From Paulinella micropora (taxonomy: Eukaryota > Cercozoa > Imbricatea > Euglyphida), in contig BJOX01000196.1 of the NCBI GenBank assembly GCA_009731375.1, positions 778,948 through 829,641 on the forward strand: a stretch of DNA of 50,694 bases, in the 5' to 3' direction. Below, one piece after another: positions 23,112 through 47,863 of this stretch (the first letter of the stretch is position 1; the number at the start of each line of letters is the position of its first letter). The position numbers were made by a program, and so were the translations under genes. Under the pieces are notes generated by a model, which was given only the letters and a program-made list of their open reading frames with translations, did not search any database and had not been told where the DNA came from.

Positions 23112-23157
23112 GTGATTCGGTCAAATAATAATTTAAATTATTATTCGACCGAATCAC
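23112..23157. repeat. 46-bp near-perfect palindrome
   Basis: The arms GTGATTCGGTC-AAATAATAATTT and AAATTATTATT-CGACCGAATCAC match at 22 of 23 positions with no spacer. It lies about 60 bp upstream of the start codon of the repeat-protein gene. It could be an insertion remnant or a regulatory dyad. Confidence 0.85.
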
Positions 23158-23218
23158 CTAAATTAGACGTTGACATTTTTAGGCACTCCACCGTTCGAAT
23201 TTGACAAGCACAAATATT

Positions 23219-38262
<15,044 letters not shown>

Positions 38263-39307
38263 GCGTGACTTGGCCGGCGCAGTAGTCCGCGCGAAGATTT
38301 CCTCTTAACAGACAGCGGACGCATGGGCAGCCCGTATGATAGTTCATTAACAACATAGCCAGAAATTTAAAAATTCTAGTGAAAAGAGTCGGACTGATTA
38401 TTTAGATATTATTAATACTTAATGTACCGATCACATTGTGTTACCGTTACACTATGATGTGAAGTCACCTAATATAAAATTAGTTAGTTTAATTAATTAC
38501 ATATGCTCGGATTAGATAGAGATTTTTTTTTTCCACTGAAGGACTTTAATATATAATTGAAGAACGCCTGGTTTTCGAAGAGCTGAAAAGGAAGCATGTA
38601 TTATAAGAACGCGAACATAAGTAAAAAATTGAGGTGAACATTTGAAGAGAGGTGAGAAGACTCATGATATTACTGACGACATTCAAATCTAGCATTGAAC
38701 TTTAATATAAAAAGTTAAATCTATTAAAAAAGTTAAACTTGTATAAAAAAGTTAAATTTTTATAAAAAGTTGAACCTGCATAAAAAGTTAGACATATATA
38801 AGTTTAAACGTGTACAAACTTCCAACTATACGGGAAGAATCGAACTACTATGATTTATACAATACAAAAAACATATGTAAATTCAACATAAGGAAAAAGT
38901 CCTTTTTGAGGGTTTTGCCTTTTTTTAATTTATTACTTACGCATAGGATTCCTCATATATTAATATTTCTTGAAATATTTCACTATGGTGAGCATATGTT
39001 TATCTTTAGTAGTTTTTGAGAAATCTGTAATTGAAGTTGTGAAAAAAAGCACTATTACGTGTGGAAAAAAATTCGGAAACAGACAGCCTGAGTCGGGAGC
39101 AATTTTTTTTCTATATCAATGTGGTTAAAAAATGGTTTACAACCACGATTATGATTAAAGAATCTGTCTTTGTTTCAACCGTTATTTTATTAGCTTTTGA
39201 ACTATGAAACGTTGTCACGTACAATACGTCTTAATAAATAATTTAATCGAATTTCAGCGGAAAATTTTCAACATCTCTGAGAAACAGTATCGGCCGAAAA
39301 ACAATCC
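38263..39307. other. AT-rich intergenic DNA with short tandem repeat
   Basis: No gene. At 38,706-38,808 a unit of about 17 bp (TATAAAAAGTTAAAC type) repeats about six times with decay. Confidence 0.6.
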
Positions 39308-39535
39308 TGTAGGCATCACCCCCCGGATAGCCGGTAAAAAGTATAGTTTTTCGGGTGTCAGGTGCACCTAGTTTTTTTTCCCAGTATTTCAATATCGTTT
39401 GGCCGGATTTAGTATTTCAATATCGTGGTCTGTGGCCGCTTTCTTTTTCGGCTTCACTGAGCTAATATAACGAGACATCATTCTCCTTTTGGGGGATTTG
39501 TGTCTGATTGTATTACCGACTTTTTATAGAGCTAT
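39308..39535 (+). repeat. 5' LTR of gypsy element
   Basis: TGTAGGCATCACCCCCCGG to GAGCTAT. It differs from the 3' copy by a few substitutions, a T-run length change and a replaced block where AGTATTTCAATATCG is repeated. It contains AATATAACGAG, a possible TATA element. Confidence 0.88.
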
Positions 39536-42500
39536 GCGGAAGGAGGACAAGGAACTTGAGCTTAGACTCAAAACCCTAGAACAAAAAATTCATGTGCTAG
39601 CGGCTAGTATACATAGACCGGACGCGCTATGCTACACTGACCTCTTTTGTGAAACTTTACAAACCACATTAAAAGTTGGTAATGATACGATGGCGAATAT
39701 TAATATTGTCGGCCAGAAGTTTTTGAATAGTCACCGGACATGGGTGGACAAAAACATTAGAAAAACAAAGGGGACCCTAAAAGGGGTAGGCAGCCGTACG
39801 GAAATTACGGGCATCGTCACATTAATTTTCAAATTGAAATCCGGTCGAGTATATCGTGCGGACCTCTATGTTGTCCCCGATTACCACGGTTCAATCCTGC
39901 TGTCGTATGACCAATTGGCTACGATGGGGGCTGTGATCGATTGCGCCGCACGGCGGGTGATTTATGGAGTGAAGAATGGAGAGGAGGAGGATATTAATCC
40001 GATGACTGCTACTGACTCATACGAGGCTTTTGAGCTGAGTCTAGCAACGGAGAGGAAAAAGTTGGCCTTCGTACATGAGGCAACTGAAGCCTATGTACAC
40101 CCCTATGTCACAGTGCCGGAGGAACTGACCTGGACCGACAATTGGGAGACGGAGATGCAGGCGTATACGGTTACGATTCCCGCATGGGACAGAAAGTCTA
40201 TTGATGACTTAGTCGTAGCGCGTAATGAGGAGATAATATGTGTTGCGAAACAGTGCCCGTCGTTGGCCAGATTCGCAGAAGGTGGCGGGGCAGATGTCCA
40301 TATTACTAATGGCTACTGTTACCATGCGAAGGTGTCAGATGAGAAGAGAGAGGCGTTTGTGCCAAGGAGGAAGGGGCGTATCCCCGATACTCCAGCGGAT
40401 GACATTAAAACTTTTATCACGAACTTTTGGGGCGATGTGCCTACCTGGCCGCGCTCATTAACTGAAGTGAAAAAGTGTCTACGGACTCTATTTGAGAGTA
40501 ACAAGCCGTATACTGTCATTCTGCCATACAATGAGAAGGCGATCTGGGCACAGGAGATAAGGGACCGGCTTATTGATCATCCTATACCTGTTCCTTCTCG
40601 CAAGCAACAGTTAGTGGTGGCTTGTCGACTCGGGTCTCGGGAGCAGAGCAGTGCATACAAGCAAAAGCTCAGAGCCCAGGACAAGTTGAAATTGATACCT
40701 CAAGCTTTCACATGCTTTGATGGTTTCTACACCCGTAAGGCTCCGATACAATACGCGAACCTTATTGATATGCTTGTCGGGCTGGGTCATGATGATGAGC
40801 CGGACACAGTCACGTATGAAAGAACGGGACTAGACGATTTGTCCGAGGAAGATTTGAGTTTGGAGGAGGACTTAGCGCCCCTCAAGGAGCATAAGAAGAT
40901 GTCGGAGGAAGATTTCCAAGCGGCGGCGCGGAAAATTTTAGAAGAAGGAGTGGGTTCGGAGAGAGAGAAGGCGTTTCTCAAAGCTAAGATGGAGGCGTAC
41001 AGAGAAATTTTCGACCCTCCTCGGGCAGGTGGTGTAAAGTCGGATGACTTCACTGCTGTCATTTACAAGATACCGGGTGCGGAGCCATCTCCGGCACCAC
41101 GGAGGGCAAATTTGAGCATACATGAGGCAAAAATAGCGGAGGAGAATGTGAGACAGTTGCTCGATGAGGACTTTATTGAGAGATCTACATCTCCAATTGT
41201 CTCTCAACCGAAAATCGTCCCTAAGCCAGGAGGAGAATGGCGCTTGACGATCAATTATGCCCGTGTGAATAAGGTGCTAGAGGAAGAGAGAAATCCTCTG
41301 CCGACCTTAGAAGAAGGCAGAAGGGTGCTGCGGAATGCTAAATTCTATTCGGTCATTGACCTTAAGAACGGCTTCTGGCAGATACCACTGGACGAGAAAT
41401 CCAGATGGCTGACTGCATTCGTTGTGGGTATGGAAATATACCAGTGGAAGGTGCTTCCAATGGGACTCAAACAGGCCCCGGGGCTCTTTCAGAAGGCGAT
41501 GCAGAAGATGTTGAGCGGTCAATATGACGACCAGTCGGAGGATGGTTTTATGAGAAGGAGAGGACAGAAGGCGGGAGAATATGCATTTTGTTACATCGAT
41601 GACATCATCGTATACTCTAACACAATGGAAGAGCATATCGATCACTTGTCAGATGTCTTCAGGCGCATCGGAGCATTTGGCCTGAAATGCAACCTAAAGA
41701 AATGTCAGCTTGCCAGGACAAGTGTGACGTATTTGGGTTACGAGATTTCTCATAATAGGGTCTCGATATCGCGCGAGAAGAGGGAGGAGATCATGAGTAG
41801 ACAGTTGCCAAAGAATCGCACAGAGTTACACTCTTTTCTTGCGATGGCACAGTACTACAGCCAGTTCATACCCGATTGGGGTGCAACTCGGGCTAAGCTG
41901 GAGAAGATGATTGATTTTGGAGACTTTGAGAAGTGGGATGAGGAGGCTTTGCAGGCGTTTAATACGCTCAAAGATATCATTTATAAAGATCCCAAGGACG
42001 GCGGATTAGTACTTATGATGCCCGACTTTACGAAACCGTTCGTAGTCGACACGGATGCATCTAAGTTTGCGATTGGCGCGGTGCTGCAACAGGAAGATGA
42101 GGAGAAAAAGTTGCGCCCGATCATGTTTATTAGTAGAAAGCTGTGTGCGGCGGAGCGAAATTACTGCACGCGACAGAGGGAGGCGTTGGCAGTAGTATGG
42201 GCTCTCAAGAGGCTCAGAGAATACTTGTGGGGAGGACCTCTATTCACGGTTAGGACCGATCATCACAACCTTCTTTGGTTGATGAATCATGAACAAACCG
42301 GCCGTTTGGCGCGGTGGCAAGCTTTCTTGTCATGTTTCAATTTCACGATGGTCTACTTACCGGGAAAGCGAAACGTAGTCGCTGATAGCCTTTCCAGGCT
42401 AGAGTTTCAGTCGGAGGTGTCGGCTCTCGTATCATCAGTGGAGATGATGGACCTGTCCACGGACAAGGTATACGAGGTGAGCCACATAGAGGCGATGCAG

Positions 42501-44930
42501 ATGGCAAGAGGCGTTCGTTATGACCGCACGGGTCTACGATATAGTCCTCAAGGCCCGGAGCATGGCATATGCTGTGAGGCGCATGTTCTCGAAGACGCTG
42601 AGTGGTCTTATGAGGCATACGAGAACGCGAAGGCGAATATAAAAGAAGAGGAGGAGACGACTGAGGTCTGTACTGAACCTCCACAGGAAAATCGAAGCGA
42701 GCTTGATGAAGACCCGGAAAGGGTAGGAGTAAGGTTGGAGGACGGTACTATTCATATCGCCTCGCCTACCGCGTGGAGGCAGCAACAGGCGACGGATCCG
42801 GAGTTCAAGGAGCTCATAACGTTATACAAGAACCCTAATGAGCTTAAAAAGACTCCACAGATCAAAGATCAGATGAAGGAGATGGCGTGGAGAGATGGGC
42901 TATTGTGGTACAAGGGCCAGCATGGCAAATTTGCATCACAGCCTGACAAATGGACTCTCTGGGTACCAGAGAAGTTGAGGCGCTTTATATATGTCGCAGC
43001 CCATAACTGCCCCTTACTGGCACATCCGGGTCGACAAAGAACTCATTGGTTCATAGCGAGGCGATTTTGGTGGAAAGGGATGAAGGAGGAGATAGACAGG
43101 GAAGTGGACGCATGCATCCCATGCAAAACCACAAAGACACCGCTGAAGGCGAACTTTGGCCTGATCGGTACATTCCCGTTACACGCCGGGATGTTTGAAT
43201 TTTTACACATCGATCATGTGGGACCTTTCCCCGAATCGGCAGAAGGGTACAGATACCTTCTTACCGCAATAGATCGAGCCACCAATTATGTCTGGGTTGT
43301 TCCTGTTAAGGACGCTACAGGCAAGACAACTGCGGAGGCTCTGATCGATAGGATCGTCTCGCAGATCGGAGTGCCTAGAAAGATATGTTCTGATCGAGGT
43401 TCTGACTTTAATAATGAAGTCATCGACAGACTATCTAAGTACTACGGGATGAAATGGCAATATGTTACTGCCTATAACCCGAGAGCGAATGGCAAGATCG
43501 AGCGGGTACATAGACCTCTCAAAGCCTCGCTTAAGATGTACTGTATGAAGAAGGAGAATCAGAGAGCCTGGGTGGAGGCAGCACCTTCATTTGCCTTTGC
43601 AATGAACTGTCTACCCTCATCGGCATTAGGAGGAGCCAGGAGCTCAGTCTCGCCATATCAATTGGTTTACGGCCGAGAGCCTAATATCCCAACCTCGCTT
43701 CTGCATCCAAAGGACACTTGGGCAGATGAGGATGAGTTGTTCGGGATGAGGCTAAGAGCGAAGATGGAGGCGGAGCAAATAGTTGCGGCGCATAGGGAGG
43801 CGGAGCGCAGAAAGACTGATGCACAAGGAGTGCGACAAGCGCACTTAGATCAAGTCCGTTTCCGGGTTGGGGATATTGTACTCCTGTACCATCCTCAAGT
43901 ACCCAAGGGGGTTAGCTCTAAGCTGTTTACCCACTGGAAAGGACCATACCAGATTATGGAGCAGATGGGACCTCTGAACTATAAGATCAGGGGTAGAGGG
44001 AAGGTGCAAATTGTGAATGTTCGAAGGCTGATCAAATATGACCCCTTCTTACTCGAGGATGAATCCGTTGAGGAGGCGTTGAAACGGATGAAGGAGGATT
44101 TCAAAGAGGTACCGCCTATCAGTAAGGAGGATACCTTAGAGGAGGAGAATGCCTATCGGGCACCTGTCTCGGAGAAGGAGGAGACCGAGAAGGAGAGCAA
44201 GGAAGACTCAAACCGCAAAAGCGCGGCGGGGACTCAGTCTAAGGCCCCCATAGTCCGCGGCGGTACAAAGGAGAAGTTCACGGAGGCGCAGAGGAGGAGA
44301 GCGCAAAATGACCTTATCTTCGACCAACCGAGGAAGGTGGCGAGATCGACGCGAGCGACGGATGTCCATGGAGGAGGAGAAGAGAAGGACACTAACCCAA
44401 ACGCGGGTAATGTGGACATTCGACATGCGCGATGGAAGGAAGGCGAGGCGATTGCGACCATCAAGTGGGTCCGAGACGCTTTTTATCTGTTGAGACCGGC
44501 AGAATCTCATGTTGCCGATGACACTCTCTCAGATCTTTATCTCATGCGAGCTGTGGCGGTCCCGCAGACTACACGGGCAGCGCGGACATCGAAGAGATCC
44601 TCAGCAGCAAAAACGATACAACCGGTACTCCATTTCTGGAGAAGCATGGACCCTGTTGAGGATCCAAAAGCTAGACAATACTTACCGGTATACAAAGACG
44701 CGAAAGATCTCGAGACTTGGGATGATACTATTACCCCTCGAGACAAAGACCACACTGCGTGGACTATTCAGTCACTGCCTAGGGGAGTGCTTGACATTCC
44801 TTTTGACTTATCATTGGGCGCCATCCCTAACAAAATATGGGACATTCTTGAGGAGTCAAAGTTTGACTTGACTTTTGTTGGCGGCCCGCCACCTGGCAAA
44901 GGGGTTCGCGCAAGGCGACGAAGGCAGTAA
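39534..44930 (+). CDS. pol: gypsy pol polyprotein: PR-like, RT, RNase H, integrase
   Basis: 1,798 codons from ATG 39534; the frame is also open back to 39489 inside the LTR, but the first ATG is taken. In order: protease-like region (D51 in VGNDTMANINIVGQKF; ILLSYDQLATMGAVID near 121-137); a linker with DHPIPVPSRKQQLVVACRLG, shared with the decayed element; RT around 560-760 with FYSVIDLKNGFWQIPL and YIDD at 687-690; RNase H with VDTDAS (about 838), RQREA, RTDHHN and VADSLSR all kept; an integrase H-H-C-C zinc region (about 1155-1205, ending CIPCK); catalytic D1227, D1287, E1323 with 35 residues between the last two; GPY-type segment (HWKGPYQIM); then about 300 residues of charged tail of unknown function. 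It makes and inserts element cDNA. No frameshift or stop is seen, so it may be recently active. Confidence 0.93.
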   Translation: MRKEDKELELRLKTLEQKIHVLAASIHRPDALCYTDLFCETLQTTLKVGNDTMANINIVGQKFLNSHRTWVDKNIRKTKGTLKGVGSRTEITGIVTLIFKLKSGRVYRADLYVVPDYHGSILLSYDQLATMGAVIDCAARRVIYGVKNGEEEDINPMTATDSYEAFELSLATERKKLAFVHEATEAYVHPYVTVPEELTWTDNWETEMQAYTVTIPAWDRKSIDDLVVARNEEIICVAKQCPSLARFAEGGGADVHITNGYCYHAKVSDEKREAFVPRRKGRIPDTPADDIKTFITNFWGDVPTWPRSLTEVKKCLRTLFESNKPYTVILPYNEKAIWAQEIRDRLIDHPIPVPSRKQQLVVACRLGSREQSSAYKQKLRAQDKLKLIPQAFTCFDGFYTRKAPIQYANLIDMLVGLGHDDEPDTVTYERTGLDDLSEEDLSLEEDLAPLKEHKKMSEEDFQAAARKILEEGVGSEREKAFLKAKMEAYREIFDPPRAGGVKSDDFTAVIYKIPGAEPSPAPRRANLSIHEAKIAEENVRQLLDEDFIERSTSPIVSQPKIVPKPGGEWRLTINYARVNKVLEEERNPLPTLEEGRRVLRNAKFYSVIDLKNGFWQIPLDEKSRWLTAFVVGMEIYQWKVLPMGLKQAPGLFQKAMQKMLSGQYDDQSEDGFMRRRGQKAGEYAFCYIDDIIVYSNTMEEHIDHLSDVFRRIGAFGLKCNLKKCQLARTSVTYLGYEISHNRVSISREKREEIMSRQLPKNRTELHSFLAMAQYYSQFIPDWGATRAKLEKMIDFGDFEKWDEEALQAFNTLKDIIYKDPKDGGLVLMMPDFTKPFVVDTDASKFAIGAVLQQEDEEKKLRPIMFISRKLCAAERNYCTRQREALAVVWALKRLREYLWGGPLFTVRTDHHNLLWLMNHEQTGRLARWQAFLSCFNFTMVYLPGKRNVVADSLSRLEFQSEVSALVSSVEMMDLSTDKVYEVSHIEAMQMARGVRYDRTGLRYSPQGPEHGICCEAHVLEDAEWSYEAYENAKANIKEEEETTEVCTEPPQENRSELDEDPERVGVRLEDGTIHIASPTAWRQQQATDPEFKELITLYKNPNELKKTPQIKDQMKEMAWRDGLLWYKGQHGKFASQPDKWTLWVPEKLRRFIYVAAHNCPLLAHPGRQRTHWFIARRFWWKGMKEEIDREVDACIPCKTTKTPLKANFGLIGTFPLHAGMFEFLHIDHVGPFPESAEGYRYLLTAIDRATNYVWVVPVKDATGKTTAEALIDRIVSQIGVPRKICSDRGSDFNNEVIDRLSKYYGMKWQYVTAYNPRANGKIERVHRPLKASLKMYCMKKENQRAWVEAAPSFAFAMNCLPSSALGGARSSVSPYQLVYGREPNIPTSLLHPKDTWADEDELFGMRLRAKMEAEQIVAAHREAERRKTDAQGVRQAHLDQVRFRVGDIVLLYHPQVPKGVSSKLFTHWKGPYQIMEQMGPLNYKIRGRGKVQIVNVRRLIKYDPFLLEDESVEEALKRMKEDFKEVPPISKEDTLEEENAYRAPVSEKEETEKESKEDSNRKSAAGTQSKAPIVRGGTKEKFTEAQRRRAQNDLIFDQPRKVARSTRATDVHGGGEEKDTNPNAGNVDIRHARWKEGEAIATIKWVRDAFYLLRPAESHVADDTLSDLYLMRAVAVPQTTRAARTSKRSSAAKTIQPVLHFWRSMDPVEDPKARQYLPVYKDAKDLETWDDTITPRDKDHTAWTIQSLPRGVLDIPFDLSLGAIPNKIWDILEESKFDLTFVGGPPPGKGVRARRRRQ

Positions 44931-45716
44931 GTGACATTTTTTTCTTTTATCACGCGTCGGACATTGAAAGCTGCATGTGGATTAATCTCATAGTGCCCAT
45001 GTCAGATCATGTCTTATTAAAATATTTTTATACCATTGTTGTTACTTGGCATTTTTATCGCAACATATGAGTGCGAAGGTCAATCGGCAAATGGATACGA
45101 CACCGTAGAAGGGGATCGCTTGTGAGTTTAGCGATGGTGTTCCTGGTACGACCCTGCTTCAAGTATCCAGGGTGATGTTCTCAATAAATGTTCTCATAGT
45201 AGATATATTAAATATTTTTTTCTTTGGATATACTTAATATCGTCATACCAGCACGGTCCGTCTCTACTTGTGTCGGTTTATCGCATGGTCGGGTTCACTC
45301 ACACCGGCTTTGGATATAGTTATTAGGACTGGCCCCCTAGTACTATATTAAGGTAACTGATTGAAAACAAGGGTATGTTATTAAAAGACAATGTATTTAC
45401 TGATCGGAAGTGTTTTTAGAGAGGAGAAAAAATTATAATGCTGCTTTTATTTTAATAGTAATACTATTTGTTCTTGACATACTGCCTCAGGATTAAGTTA
45501 CGGGGGGGGACAACGAGTGTGGAAGGAGGAGTTTTTTTATTTATTTACAAAAAATGAGGCTAGAGATTTACAGTTGACGTGTGTCTGGTGTATGCGTTTT
45601 ATTTATCCACTGCACCGTCTATCCGTGGGTTAATGCACTTAGTTGCAACACCCCGTAGCGTTTGTGCAGAAAAGAAATCAGCAGCTATATGACGGAAATA
45701 TTGCATTTTTTGTCAT
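44931..45716 (+). other. 3' untranslated part of gypsy element
   Basis: No ORF. TTCTCAATAAATGTTCTCA near 45,180 offers a polyadenylation-like signal. Confidence 0.6.
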
Positions 45717-45732
45717 AAAAAACGGGAAGGGG
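45717..45732 (+). other. polypurine tract
   Basis: AAAAAACGGGAAGGGG, three bases before the 3' LTR; the expected primer for plus-strand synthesis. Confidence 0.75.
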
Positions 45733-45735
45733 TAC

Positions 45736-45966
45736 TGTAGGCATCACCCCCCGGGTAGCCGGTAAAAAGTACAGTTTTTCGGGTGTCAGGTGCACCTAGT
45801 TTTTTCCCAGTATTTCAATATCGTTTGGCCGGCTTTGACCTAATGCCATTTTAACCGTGGTCTGTGGCCGCTTTCTTTTTCGGCTTCACTGAGCTAATAT
45901 AACGAGACATCATTCTCCTTTGGGGGATTTGTGTCTGGTTGTATTACCGACTTTGTATCGAGCTAT
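45736..45966 (+). repeat. 3' LTR of gypsy element
   Basis: TGTAGGCATCACC to GAGCTAT, colinear with the 5' copy; it may extend to TTCA at 45,971. Confidence 0.88.
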
Positions 45967-45967
45967 C

Positions 45968-45992
45968 TTCAGGGAATGTAACAGTCCCTGAA
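45968..45992. repeat. hairpin at element edge
   Basis: TTCAGGGA and TCCCTGAA form an 8-bp stem with a 9-base loop directly after the 3' LTR. Confidence 0.7.
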
Positions 45993-46063
45993 GGGCAGAT
46001 GAAAAAGCAAACAAAAATTTATTATGAAAAGAATTACTGCTCCTATAGCTCATAAACAAGTTT

Positions 46064-46083
46064 GGGGGGGGGGGGGGGGGGGG
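46064..46083 (+). repeat. G20 homopolymer
   Basis: Twenty consecutive G; possible quadruplex or sequencing artefact. Confidence 0.95.
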
Positions 46084-46693
46084 TTCAACTACACTATAGT
46101 TTGAATTCTAGGGGAAGGGGAGCTAAAAAACACATGAAACCTAGAAAAAACTCATCAAGACCTTTTTGAAATTCCGACACTGGCATCTTGGACTTACCTG
46201 CCTTCAGGAATGAAGCAGGCACATCCTTATTTTAATATTTTTGTATCTATCGTAAAAGTATGTCAGGGAGACATGATTACAATAAAGAAACTGTAGGAGC
46301 AAGGTCCAGGAAAGAATGTACAGGCATGTGTAGGTCAGACAGGTGAAGTTGTGAAAATCTACTTTTTGGTTTGTAGCTTCTAGGCAAAATAAACAAAAAT
46401 CCTTTGGTAGAGCTTTAATTTATGATAATAAAAGATGATTCCAATACTCGAAAGTCTTAAAACTGATGAATACTAAGATGTATATGTCCGGGTGCAAAAC
46501 TAAAAAATACAGGTTTTGTGATTTCGAGTTTTTGTCTTCTACAGACATTGACTGACTCGAAGTTACAAAAAGTTAGAGAAATACGCTTAATGATCATACA
46601 AAACGACTTATCTATTCACCTGTGTAAGAAATAATTCTCAAGCTACAAAATATTAGATTTTCATGTTTCGACAAGGAAAATAGTTGATTTTCT

Positions 46694-46967
46694 ACTGCTG
46701 ACGACATTCAAGAGAAAAAAATTGTGGCTTTTTAGATTTTGATTGGAATTTCGATTTTGTGTCATTTTTTCGATTTTGTGTGAAAATTCAAATTTCTCGA
46801 TTTAACTGTAATAGTTTGCAAAAATTTCCGTTTTTTGCGGACGCATGTAGCTGTTAATTTGAGAAATTAAAATTTTTGTCACAAAATCGAAATTCCAATC
46901 AAAATCCGAAATCTAACTAAAAATCTGAAATTTAACAATTTTTACGTCTTGAATGTCGACAGCAATA
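46694..46967. repeat. 274-bp foldback element (MITE-like)
   Basis: The ends TACTGCTGACGACATTCAAG and CTTGAATGTCGACAGCAATA are inverted. Inner arms TGATTGGAATTTCGATTTTG and CAAAATCGAAATTCCAATCA also pair. No coding capacity. Confidence 0.75.
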
Positions 46968-47402
46968 CTAGCTAGTTTGTAGCCTACAAATAAAAGTATC
47001 AAAAGATATTTTGCACAAGTGATGAAAAACACTCAAAATTAGTATGTATATACTTAGATAGCTATGATAATATGCTTTGTGCTAAGAGATATCTGATGCA
47101 CTCAGGGAACCCTCCCCTCTGACCTTTTTCCTAGGTTGGCCGGGCCAGGACAAAACACCGTGGAAGCCGGAATTCGAAAACTTTATTGCATTTTTTCCAG
47201 CAAAAATGGTGTCAAAAAAGTAGAAAAAAATCGTTCGTTTGTAAAGGGAACTTGTCAATGATGCACAACAGTACGGTTTTCAACAATAGCTTCCTATTGC
47301 CATGCCATATGAGCCTATAACAAGGAAAAGTAGCTACTATCACTCTGCACAACTTTATTTAAGTTCACTACACTGATGGAACGTATTCAGTAATACTACA
47401 AG

Positions 47403-47863
47403 TAGTGATACTTAGTAATGATAATCTCTTAGCACGTAGTGATGCATCACTACTTAGTGATGAATATTTTTACTTAGTGATGAGGGTAGTGATGATCACT
47501 ACCTATTTGCATGAGTGAAAAAGTTAGTGATGGAATACTTAGTGATTATCACTACACTAGTGATCTTGATGAAAATTAGTGGAAATGCGTAGTGATCATC
47601 ACTATGCTGGTGATCTATGATGAACGTTAGTGATGAAATACGTTACGCTAGTGACCATCACTACGTTAGTGATGCGTTACAAAACTCAAAACAGTTAGTG
47701 ATAAAAACCATAGTGACGAGCACTAGGGTAGTGATCTTGTTTAGAGTGTGTCTCAGTGATGATCACTACACGCTCAAGCTCATGGAATTCTAGTGATCAT
47801 AACTAACTGTCATAATCTAGTGACCATCACTACCTTGTGAGTGTATCACTAAGGTCATAGTGA
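47403..47863. repeat. array of TAGTGAT palindromes
   Basis: About 18 TAGTGA and 8 TCACTA hexamers in 460 bp. Many pair into 15-16-bp palindromes (TAGTGATGATCACTA, TAGTGATTATCACTA, TAGTGATCATCACTA) starting at 47437, 47487, 47540, 47590, 47649, 47711, 47754, 47791 and 47818; the first five are 50-59 bp apart. Confidence 0.9.

Larger units (their letters stand above)
39308..45971 (+). mobile_element. Ty3/gypsy retrotransposon with intact pol, no gag
   Basis: Two direct repeats of about 230 bp flank a 5.4-kb pol ORF. The domain order protease-like, RT, RNase H, integrase places it in Ty3/gypsy. A polypurine tract lies at the 3' LTR, but no PBS, leader or gag separates the 5' LTR from pol. No target-site duplication could be identified. 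Confidence 0.88.
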
